This document shows, one piece after another, positions 26,301 through 32,741 of a DNA stretch of 64,000 nt. The stretch comes from CALKZN01 sp050633785. Lineage in GTDB: Bacteria > Pseudomonadota > Gammaproteobacteria > Arenicellales > Arenicellaceae. How positions within the stretch are numbered: the first letter of the stretch is position 1; every line of letters begins with the position of its first letter. The stretch spans positions 62,001 through 126,000 of the forward strand of contig JBOEHE010000017.1 in the NCBI GenBank assembly GCA_050633785.1, given 5' to 3'. The notes beneath the pieces are model-generated. The model was not told where the DNA came from, made no database searches, and was given only the letters and a program-made list of their open reading frames with translations. Position numbers and translations under genes: made by a program.

Positions 26301-26532
26301 CGAGTGGCAACGAAAAAATAAAACGGTCATGCTTAATTCGGTAAATCGAACTTTAGCTGGCTATGTTAAACGACATATGCTGCAAGGTGAAGTATTAGAT
26401 AAGGTCAGTTTCCAGGCCTACTGCAAAACAGTCAGTATTGCCAGTTCCAAAGCCAGCAAACATCTCGCTATGGTGTCAGTAATTGTGCATCGCTTGCACA
26501 GTGTGGTTGAGCAAAATTTTTCTATTCAATGA
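23311..26532 (+). CDS. NAD-specific glutamate dehydrogenase, short form of the large GDH family
   Basis: 1073 residues; it oxidises glutamate to 2-oxoglutarate and ammonia. The catalytic part is intact: GGIRWSERMEDYRTEVLGLI (~285-304), KTQMVKNAVIVPVGAKGGF (~302-320) with substrate lysines, GDMSGDVFGNGMLLS (~452-466), NGGVGTYVKASGETH and VEGGNLGLTQLARIEFAAAG. Usual bacterial large GDHs (GDH180) are ~1600 residues with N-terminal ACT-type domains. Here only a stub resembling the last of these (~45-75, LPILSDILPILENMGVMVIS) precedes the catalytic core, so most of the regulatory region is absent. The ATG has GGTGAA upstream and no remnant of the missing part is visible in the 49-bp gap. It is last gene of the pyroglutamate operon. 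Confidence 0.9.
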   Translation: MINTRGTVDGSVEADNTDLNIIAAFQTTAINSNKQQIPFTVCGEGELPILSDILPILENMGVMVISADSDTLDSHAQGALKQSWTIVLQLGLIPESLLNNVITQKSFARLFVDVYLGRAENDAFNRLITEPQLASSHIVVLRAITKYLAQLKMAYSVDYIQDCLCRHTAIAVELLAFFIARFDPDNDAETTGLQQKIERLLDAISTRDDDIILRSFFAVIQAMLRTNFYHLAEQKNPDAALSFKLAPERIPNMPLPVPAYEIFVYSCRVEGVHLRGGKVARGGIRWSERMEDYRTEVLGLIKTQMVKNAVIVPVGAKGGFICKGLVAIERTEQKHYVLACYREYISALLDITDNYVDGQIIPPVDVICHDDADPYLVVAADKGTATFSDLANEISAEYKFWLGDAFASGGQFGYDHKKMGITARGAWESAKRLFFELGIDIQKQEFTVIGIGDMSGDVFGNGMLLSEHIRLQVAFDHRHIFIDPDPDASTSFAERQRLFQLPSSSWLDYDVNLLSAGGQIIARSDKTVQLTPEAAQLLGWGVGAEIVSPDDIIKRLLQVPADLLWNGGVGTYVKASGETHLAVGDKHNDVVRVDAKDLQVKVVVEGGNLGLTQLARIEFAAAGGLVTTDAVDNSAGVDCSDHEVNIKILLDQVRQEGLIDDSERNQLLADMTDEVAELVLKHNRQQCRILSQSNYSASRFVDKHAQLIDLLEQEKRLNRELEYLPSADDIVERIKMQQGLLRPEISVLLGYSKTRLFRKLTEPDSTIMDDEYIRAELHNYFPQSLRNNYAQWIDKHPLRKEILASRLTNKIANRMGATFCNYVLEEQKLDASQLVKSYTVAYEVLGVREIERLIHEHAKSNVPSAVLLELQVALHHPVDRATNWLLRNTSINDVKTSIDSYAVVIKVIRQKLLELLPEQECIRLQELTQQYSNQGINAELAARIAQLEYIFHAFEIRTIADQVSDDSATVTARYFQANEDLQLFWLRHLIQELPMHDEWQRKNKTVMLNSVNRTLAGYVKRHMLQGEVLDKVSFQAYCKTVSIASSKASKHLAMVSVIVHRLHSVVEQNFSIQ

Positions 26533-26629
26533 GCATAATATGACGTGTCACTTTAGGGTTCGTTTATCGTAATAAATCAGTAATCTATATTCTCTAGACT
26601 GTCGATCTTTCCTAACTAAAAGTGAGACT

Positions 26630-28759
26630 ATGTCAAAAAAACTATTCGGTAAATATAAGGAAATAGTCTGGGCCGTTGCTTTATTCGTGGCACTTGATGC
26701 CATGGTTCTGTTGTTAAATGTATATATGTCATTTCAAATAGCTGACGGTGCTCATGCCATTCAGCTAGCCAGTAAACAGTCTATGTTAAGTCAGAAAATT
26801 TTTCTGCAAGCTTCTGCTGTACGCGATGATTTGAAAGAGCAGCGTGATTTTACTGACAGTGCCGATAAGCTGTCCGTTGCGTTTAAACAGTTTGAAGAAA
26901 TCTTAGATTCATTTATTTATGGTGGGGAACTCATTGGTCAGGGACAAGGTCAGGACAGCCTCCTGACAAAGACAAAATTTCAGGATTTAAGCACGGCATA
27001 TCTGCTTGATGCTGAGCAATTATGGTTGCCCTACAGGGGAATTGTGAATTCAATTGTCTATGCTGAATACGATAGTGGAATTGATCGTTCTGAGTTACTT
27101 GGGCGTGCTGAGCGGGCGGTTGAATATGCTAATAAACATAGCGATGCGTTGCTGGGATATGTACAGAGCTTTGCTTTGGCAATAGAACGCGAAACCCAGC
27201 AAAAAACCCGTGGGTTAAGGGCGGTGGAGGCACTGGGTATTGTATTGGCTATCATCAATTTCTTTTTGATCGTTTTCCATTTTTTGCGCAAGATAGAGCA
27301 AGGCGACCAGAATACAGCCAAAGCTCGTAAAGAAACGGAAGAAATTTTAAATAACGTCAATGACGGTCTTTTTCTCCTGGGTAAAGATCAGAAGATAGGC
27401 ATACAGCACTCAGGCAGTATGAAAACGTTATTTAAACGTGATGATTTAGCGGGTTTGAATTTTATTGAACTATTGAAGTCGGTAGTTGATGAAACTACCT
27501 TGGAGACAGCGAAAGACTATGTCGATTTGCTGTTTCGTGAGAGGGTGAAATCAACTTTGATGAGTGAGCTGAATCCTTTGCAGGAAGTCGAGATAAATTT
27601 GAGTGAGCAAGGAAGTTTTTCCAAGCACTACTTCTGTTTTCACTTTTCCCGGGTTTATGAACAAGGAAAATTAGTTCACTTATTGGTGACGGTCAGCGAT
27701 ATCACTGAGATGATTAAACTGCGCAATGAGCTGAAGAAAAATGACCAGAAAACGAACCAGGAATTGGAGTTTCTACTGGCAATTATTCATTTAGATCATA
27801 GCTCGGTTGCTGAATTTATATCGTCGTTAGAGAGCAATATAGGCTTGATCAATAGACACTTGGAACAATCAGGCAATGAGGCAACGCATTTACAGCAGAA
27901 GATAGATGCTATTTTCAGAATAACCCATGCTCTGAAAAGTGAAGCATCTGCGCTCAATATTCGGTTTGTGGTTGAGAAACTGCATGCGATGGAAGAATAC
28001 ATGGTCGAACTAAAGCGCAAAGATGCCAACGATGTTGTCGGTGATGATTTCCTGCCGTTGGCCGTGGAACTCAATAAGTTGATTCACATTCAGCAATTGA
28101 TGAAGTCGGTTAGTAAGCGTAATTTTTCTAAAAATGAAACGAGTCATTCACCGCAACAACTCACCGAAAAGCCTGAGCAGGCTCTGGAGCGACAATTGAG
28201 CAATTTAATTGTTGAATCCACTAAAGACTCAGACAAACGTGTGCGCTTGAATATGTCTGATTTCAATATGGCACTGGTGCCTGATAGCGCCTTGTTAACG
28301 GTAAAAGAAAGTTTGATTCAATTTGTCAGAAATGCTGTTGTACATGGTCTGGAACCGACGCAGGAACGGCGTCATCTGGGCAAGCATGAAATTGGCACAA
28401 TTACGATCAGTACTTTGTCAGATGAGTTTGGTCACCTCAGAGTAAAGATACGCGATGATGGTCGTGGCCTGGATTTGCAGACCATTAAAAATAAGCTGAT
28501 GCAATACAGCCAGTTAAGCGAAGAGGCGGTCAAGAAAATGTCAGCCAGCAGATTACTTGGTTTTATGTTTAAGCCAGGGTTTTCAACGGCAAGTACCATA
28601 GACCATCATGCTGGCCGAGGGGTGGGCTTGGATATAGTGCGCAATTCTTTAACAAGGGTAGGTGCATCACTGTCAGTGTGCTACCAGGACAAAAAATTTA
28701 CGGAGTTTTGTCTGCAGATTCCATTAAACAACAAAATGCGGGTAAAGCAGGTTGCTTGA
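26630..28759 (+). CDS. CheA-like hybrid sensor kinase (PilJ-type sensor, PAS, Hpt, HATPase)
   Basis: 709 residues. Two transmembrane helices (~12-33 and ~200-221) flank a periplasmic region with the PilJ N-terminal pattern IQLASKQSMLSQKIFLQAS. A PAS-like domain (~235-355) is followed by an Hpt domain with the phospho-accepting His433 in FRITHALKSEASALNI. The ATPase domain is ~560-700: ESLIQFVRNAVVHGLE (N box), IRDDGRGLDL (G1) and GRGVGLDIVRNSL (G2). It has no CheW-like domain, so it is a membrane-bound CheA-type kinase that senses for itself rather than through chemoreceptor arrays. CheY- and CheX-like genes follow directly. Confidence 0.85.
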   Translation: MSKKLFGKYKEIVWAVALFVALDAMVLLLNVYMSFQIADGAHAIQLASKQSMLSQKIFLQASAVRDDLKEQRDFTDSADKLSVAFKQFEEILDSFIYGGELIGQGQGQDSLLTKTKFQDLSTAYLLDAEQLWLPYRGIVNSIVYAEYDSGIDRSELLGRAERAVEYANKHSDALLGYVQSFALAIERETQQKTRGLRAVEALGIVLAIINFFLIVFHFLRKIEQGDQNTAKARKETEEILNNVNDGLFLLGKDQKIGIQHSGSMKTLFKRDDLAGLNFIELLKSVVDETTLETAKDYVDLLFRERVKSTLMSELNPLQEVEINLSEQGSFSKHYFCFHFSRVYEQGKLVHLLVTVSDITEMIKLRNELKKNDQKTNQELEFLLAIIHLDHSSVAEFISSLESNIGLINRHLEQSGNEATHLQQKIDAIFRITHALKSEASALNIRFVVEKLHAMEEYMVELKRKDANDVVGDDFLPLAVELNKLIHIQQLMKSVSKRNFSKNETSHSPQQLTEKPEQALERQLSNLIVESTKDSDKRVRLNMSDFNMALVPDSALLTVKESLIQFVRNAVVHGLEPTQERRHLGKHEIGTITISTLSDEFGHLRVKIRDDGRGLDLQTIKNKLMQYSQLSEEAVKKMSASRLLGFMFKPGFSTASTIDHHAGRGVGLDIVRNSLTRVGASLSVCYQDKKFTEFCLQIPLNNKMRVKQVA

Positions 28760-28766
28760 TCCAGTA

Positions 28767-28786
28767 TTAGTGTCAACAGGCCCTAG
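28767..28786 (+). repeat. Short dispersed repeat TTAGTGTSAACAGGCCCTAG, copy B
   Basis: Matches 13078-13097 at 19 of 20 bases. It starts 8 bp after the kinase stop codon and separates it from the CheY-like gene. Confidence 0.5.
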
Positions 28787-28824
28787 TTTAAATCAGCCAC
28801 TGATGTCTAACAGAGAATATATAA

Positions 28825-29184
28825 ATGAAGTTACTGATTGTCGATGACTCTCTGGCGATGCGCCGGAAAATAGAACGTTGTGTTGTGGGAAAGCACAATT
28901 TTAATATTGTGACTGCCAGTAATGGTGTCGAGGCTGTTGATGTTTTCAGCCGTGAATTGCCTGATGCTGTCACTATGGATTTAACTATGCCAAAAATGGA
29001 CGGTGTGGATTGTATAAAACGCCTTATCAATATCAAACAGGATGTTCATATTCTGGTTATATCGGCTTTGAATGACAAAGTGACATCTCTGGAAGCCATT
29101 AAGAATGGCGCGGAAGGTTTTTTACGCAAGCCTTTTACCGATGAAAGGTTGGCGGTTTCTATCAACGAATTATTAGAGAATTAA
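28825..29184 (+). CDS. CheY-like single-domain response regulator
   Basis: 119 residues, a receiver domain only. The acidic pair is in LLIVDDSLAMRRKIERC, the phosphoacceptor Asp in DAVTMDLTMPKMDGVDCI, the conserved Ser in HILVISALNDKV, and the Lys in FLRKPF. It should accept phosphate from the upstream kinase. No output domain is present, so it acts by protein contact. The next gene starts 7 bp later. Confidence 0.92.
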   Translation: MKLLIVDDSLAMRRKIERCVVGKHNFNIVTASNGVEAVDVFSRELPDAVTMDLTMPKMDGVDCIKRLINIKQDVHILVISALNDKVTSLEAIKNGAEGFLRKPFTDERLAVSINELLEN

Positions 29185-29191
29185 ACCAGAC

Positions 29192-29641
29192 ATGATTGAT
29201 GATAAAGAAATTCAAGTGTTCATCGATGGTACCAAGCACTATTTCAGTACCATTTCAGATGATGCAGTCGTGGTTGGCACGCCTTATCTGGTAGACCCTA
29301 AAGAAACCCCGGCTCGTGATTTTACCGGTATCATCGGTGTCAGTGGTGCACGTAAAGGTTGTGTCTATTTTTCAGCGCCAAAAACGATGTTGCGGTATCT
29401 TTTGAGCAGCATCGGAGAAACACAGATCAGTGATGAACTTATTCACGATATTGTTGGAGAGGTGGCGAACACTTTGTCAGGAAATGCCCGGGATAAATTT
29501 GGCGCGCAATTCATGATTTCAGTGCCAATAGTGGTGCAGAGTCTGCCTGATTCCATTCAACTGCCTACTCATCTGCAAGCATTCGTCATTCCTATTGAAT
29601 GGCAGACCTTACAGGCTTATCTGGTCGTTTGTCTGGAATAA
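29192..29641 (+). CDS. CheX-like phosphatase domain protein
   Basis: 149 residues. The CheX/CheC-type alpha-beta fold is indicated by DFTGIIGVSGARKGCVYFSA, the helix SDELIHDIVGEVANTLSGNA with the phosphatase motif E-x2-N, and the C-terminal strand LQAFVIPIEWQTLQAYLVVC. CheX dephosphorylates CheY-P, so kinase, receiver and phosphatase form a closed phosphorelay module. Its output is not visible in this window. Confidence 0.85.
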   Translation: MIDDKEIQVFIDGTKHYFSTISDDAVVVGTPYLVDPKETPARDFTGIIGVSGARKGCVYFSAPKTMLRYLLSSIGETQISDELIHDIVGEVANTLSGNARDKFGAQFMISVPIVVQSLPDSIQLPTHLQAFVIPIEWQTLQAYLVVCLE

Positions 29642-29679
29642 CCATGTTCTGAAACAAAGAACAAGTCAAGAGAAAGGAA

Positions 29680-29713
29680 AATGGAGGCAATAGAATAAAT
29701 GGTTGCCTCCATT
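29680..29713. terminator. Bidirectional terminator between cheX-like gene and peroxidase gene
   Basis: Perfect 11-bp stem AATGGAGGCAA (29680-29690) / TTGCCTCCATT (29703-29713) with a 12-nt loop. It is followed by ATTATTTT on the plus strand and by TTTCCTTTCT on the minus strand. The two genes converge here. Confidence 0.8.
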
Positions 29714-29725
29714 ATTATTTCACAA

Positions 29726-31501
29726 CTACCTTTTTCTCGGACGACGGTTTGTCTGTCTGGGCGGTGTTGGCTGATTGTCAGGGTCCGATAGTACAAAGAC
29801 ATGGTCGGATATTTCATCGCTAATACTGGTATTGCGACGGATGATTTTGGCTAAACTCTGTTGGTTGACCCAGTCGCGTTGTTCTTGGGGCAGATACGTC
29901 TCATACCAGAACCGGTCGCCATCTCTTAAGCGTGTGAATTGATCAATAAGTATTGTCCGAAATGTATTGCCAATGATACCTCTATGGGCAGCAGGTTCGG
30001 CAAGACCTCCAACCCATAGATCGACTGAATCTACTGAATCATAGGCTGACTCTAATGCATGTTGATGTTGCTGATCGGGGGTTATATCGGCAAAGCTTTG
30101 AGCTTTGGGCAAACCTAATGCTTTACGTGTTTCGTTATAGCTGGATAGACCATGATCACGACCACGCTGTATATTCAGTGCAGCCAAATCCAGGCCACCC
30201 GCTCCAGGAGGGCCAAACAGAAGGTTGCGTAAAGCATCGACCAGAAAAGAATCGACTTTTTGTGCCCGTTGATTACTCAAGCCACGTAACAGTGGATCTA
30301 TGCCGTTAAAAATGAGTTCATCGGGAGAAAAGAAGGCTTGATCAAGCGATAAGTGGCCTGAACCAATTTCCTGATTGCTGCTATTGAGTCGTAAAATTTG
30401 TGGCGATACCATGGTATGACCAAAACGATATGCTGCGGTAGCGAATTCATTTGAAATACCGGCGTTGGTAGTGGGCTTATAGCCTCTATAAGGGGGTAAG
30501 GCATCATTGCCTAACAGCACTGGCAGAAACTCCCGGTAAGTAATGGCTTGTATCTGGGCGCCGACCAGAGCGCGAGCTGTTTGATACACGTTCTCACCTG
30601 ACAAGATAGGGTTGTTGCCTTTCACTTGTTCAGCAATCCTATTATGCTCTCGCATAAACAAAGTATGCATGCTGGTAAGCCCGACTTGTTCGTTGGCTCG
30701 GAAATCGCCAGCGATAAAAAATGAATCTGCATTGGAAGGGGCATTGGGCAAGCCAGAGGTGTTAAAAGGCAGTAAATTGCCATCGCTACTCAATAATTTA
30801 CCTGTGCCATCATTGGTGCGAAGGGCTGTTGCCCGTTCTGCATCAGAACCATACACATTGGAAGCGTCAATATACGCCGTAATCAGATTAAGCTGTTCTC
30901 TGATATCGTCAACTGTATTGTACAAAGACCTGTGTAAGGCAATTGTCTGTGTGCCAGTTACGCCAGGATCAAACCACTGATCGCCTGCAGGTACCGTAAT
31001 TGGTGCGCTTTCACTGGGTTCTACTTCCGGTGTCAAATCGATGTCATGGTCCAGAAATTGTCCCCACTGCCAGACCATATCGCTTAATGGAGGGCCATCT
31101 ATTGTTGCAGCAGGGTCAGTGGCTACGACAATGTTGCTGATCAATCTTGCGCTGGGTCTTTGTGAACCCGCTAGAGTACTTGAGCCGTCAGTGTAAGCGG
31201 CTGGTGCCAGACGTATGAATTCGATGTCTGCTTGCCCCCAGTCTTGGTGTTGCAGATTGTTTTCGGCGCCGTTAATGGTGCGAATATCGTGTGGGAAGCG
31301 CGCTGCTGTTTGTTGCCCCGGTTTTTTCGGGCTTTGTTCCTGCTCGTGTTTGGGAGAACGAGCAGGCAAGCGTAGTTGATTGGGGTTTCGTAGCTGTTGT
31401 TCGTTACTTTGAGAATGAACCGGCATTGCTGCTGTCAGTCCAATCGAAATGCCGAGTAACAATGTGTGATTGAATATTTGAATGTGTCTTTTGTGTTTCA
31501 T
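29726..31501 (-). CDS. Secreted animal-type haem peroxidase
   Basis: About 591 residues from ATG 31501 (AGAGG 5 nt upstream); the frame extends to 31534 without a ribosome site. A signal peptide ends near AMPVHSQS. Family landmarks are the distal haem segment WQWGQFLDHDIDLTPE (His152), SMHTLFMREHNRIAEQVKG with the catalytic Arg, the proximal His in YRFGHTMVSPQ (~His362), LNIQRGRDHGLSSYNETRKA and GGLAEPAAHRGIIGNTFRTI. It should use hydrogen peroxide to oxidise halides or organic substrates outside the cytoplasm. The tail is strongly basic (TPPRQTNRRPRKR), perhaps for surface binding. It lies downstream of a two-component system that may control it. Confidence 0.9.
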   Translation of the reverse strand: MKHKRHIQIFNHTLLLGISIGLTAAMPVHSQSNEQQLRNPNQLRLPARSPKHEQEQSPKKPGQQTAARFPHDIRTINGAENNLQHQDWGQADIEFIRLAPAAYTDGSSTLAGSQRPSARLISNIVVATDPAATIDGPPLSDMVWQWGQFLDHDIDLTPEVEPSESAPITVPAGDQWFDPGVTGTQTIALHRSLYNTVDDIREQLNLITAYIDASNVYGSDAERATALRTNDGTGKLLSSDGNLLPFNTSGLPNAPSNADSFFIAGDFRANEQVGLTSMHTLFMREHNRIAEQVKGNNPILSGENVYQTARALVGAQIQAITYREFLPVLLGNDALPPYRGYKPTTNAGISNEFATAAYRFGHTMVSPQILRLNSSNQEIGSGHLSLDQAFFSPDELIFNGIDPLLRGLSNQRAQKVDSFLVDALRNLLFGPPGAGGLDLAALNIQRGRDHGLSSYNETRKALGLPKAQSFADITPDQQHQHALESAYDSVDSVDLWVGGLAEPAAHRGIIGNTFRTILIDQFTRLRDGDRFWYETYLPQEQRDWVNQQSLAKIIRRNTSISDEISDHVFVLSDPDNQPTPPRQTNRRPRKR

Positions 31502-31586
31502 AAGGGCCTCTTTTGTATTTAGGAGGTTTTCCACACGATATCTCCAACTCTATAGCTCTTTATAAGGCGAGGGATATTTCATAATG

Positions 31587-31595
31587 TGGAGAAAG
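31587..31595 (-). promoter_or_regulatory. Candidate response-regulator half site upstream of peroxidase gene
   Basis: TGGAGAAAG on the plus strand (CTTTCTCCA on the transcribed strand), 86 bp upstream of the peroxidase start. The same 9-mer lies at 32002-32010 upstream of the small exported-protein gene. Inferred site for the neighbouring OmpR-type regulator. Confidence 0.4.
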
Positions 31596-31633
31596 CTTCG
31601 GCTGCCTGTATATGGCCAAAGCAGGTGACATTT

Positions 31634-31933
31634 TTAACTCTGTTTCTGCGGCTTCGTCTGGTGTTGGCCATGTTTGGCAGGTTTACAGATTAAAGATTCC
31701 TTATGGCGACGGGGAATGATGCAGGTTCCACTGATATTGTCACCTCGTGGGGATATAAAGTTGCAATTGTCTTCTTGTTTGAGTTCAGAGCATGCTGCAA
31801 TGGCTTGTGCTGGTGGTCCATGGCGTTTATGAGCTTTTTGCTGCTCATTCTGATCATAGGCTGATACCGTTGATGTGCTTATGATCATTAATGCGAGTAT
31901 GGACGATTTTGGGATAAAGGAGTGGGGTAACAT
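31634..31933 (-). CDS. Small exported cysteine-containing protein, unknown function
   Basis: 99 residues. It has a signal peptide (hydrophobic core SSILALMIISTSTVSA, cleavage before YDQ) and a basic mature part. Four cysteines are arranged as AACSELKQEDNCNF, then GTCIIPRRH and LICKPAKHG, which suggests two disulfides. I have seen this kind of short periplasmic protein with the pattern C-x6-C ... GTC ... LxC but cannot name a function. It lies between the response regulator and the peroxidase gene on the same strand, under the shared TGGAGAAAG motif, so it may be co-regulated with the peroxidase. Confidence 0.7.
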   Translation of the reverse strand: MLPHSFIPKSSILALMIISTSTVSAYDQNEQQKAHKRHGPPAQAIAACSELKQEDNCNFISPRGDNISGTCIIPRRHKESLICKPAKHGQHQTKPQKQS

Positions 31934-32001
31934 AATCAGTTCCTCTTTGTTTTGATATAATTAGCTTATCTAATAACTAAGCATTCAAAGAGCATAAACC
32001 T

Positions 32002-32020
32002 TGGAGAAAGTGTGGAGATT
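32002..32020 (-). promoter_or_regulatory. Tandem candidate response-regulator site (11-bp period)
   Basis: TGGAGAAAG (32002-32010) and TGGAGATT (32013-32020) start exactly 11 bp apart, ~70 bp upstream of the small exported-protein gene. Direct repeats with ~11-bp period are typical of OmpR/PhoB-family binding. Half of the motif recurs before the peroxidase gene. Confidence 0.45.
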
Positions 32021-32048
32021 CAGAAGGGAGAATCAATTGACAGAAGTG

Positions 32049-32741
32049 TTATTCACATTTGTAACCCACTCCATAAATAGAGTGAATCAGTTCCTTGTCC
32101 GCCATTGCTGAAGATAGCTTCTTGCGTAGGTTTTTTATATGGCTGTCAATGGTTCTGTTACTAACAATACGCTCGTCCTTGTATATCAGTCTAGCCAGGC
32201 TATCTCTGGAAAAAACACGGCCTGGCCTTTTTATCATGGCCCCCAGCATGCGAAATTCTACAGGGGTTAATTCGATCATTTGATGATTTGCCAGACATTG
32301 AAAACGATCTGTTAATAATTGCACTCCTTTGTAGTTGAGCTCATTGTTATCGCTAGATTCAGGCTGTTGCTGGCTCTTAACACGGCGTAATATTGTCCGC
32401 ACGCGCACTACAACTTCACGAGGACTGAAGGGTTTGCATAAATAATCGTCTGCGCCTAACTCCAGGCCAAGCAGGCGGTCAATTTCATCTACTCTTGCAG
32501 TCAACATCATGATCGGAACATCGGAAAATTGTCGTACTTCCTTGCAGATAGAAATACCGTCTTTTCCGGGTAACATCAGATCTAATAAAATAAAGTCAGG
32601 CTGTTTGGTTTTAACTTCTTCCACCGCATGAGAGCCATCGTGTAACAGAGTTACGCTATAGCCGTCACCTTCTAGATAGTCTTTTAGAAGTTGGGCTATC
32701 TTTACTTCGTCTTCTATGACAAGGATTTTGTGTGTGTTCAT
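32049..32741 (-). CDS. OmpR-family response regulator
   Basis: 230 residues. The receiver domain (~1-120) has KILVIEDEVKIAQLLKDYLE, phosphoacceptor Asp in FILLDLMLPGKDG, Thr in IMMLTARV and Lys in YLCKPFSP. The winged-helix DNA-binding domain (~135-230) has LTPVEFRMLGAMIKRPGRVF, then RTIDSHIKNLRKKL and IHSIYGVGYKCE. It is the partner of the kinase whose stop overlaps its start by 4 bp. It resembles BaeR-type envelope-stress regulators. Confidence 0.93.
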   Translation of the reverse strand: MNTHKILVIEDEVKIAQLLKDYLEGDGYSVTLLHDGSHAVEEVKTKQPDFILLDLMLPGKDGISICKEVRQFSDVPIMMLTARVDEIDRLLGLELGADDYLCKPFSPREVVVRVRTILRRVKSQQQPESSDNNELNYKGVQLLTDRFQCLANHQMIELTPVEFRMLGAMIKRPGRVFSRDSLARLIYKDERIVSNRTIDSHIKNLRKKLSSAMADKELIHSIYGVGYKCE

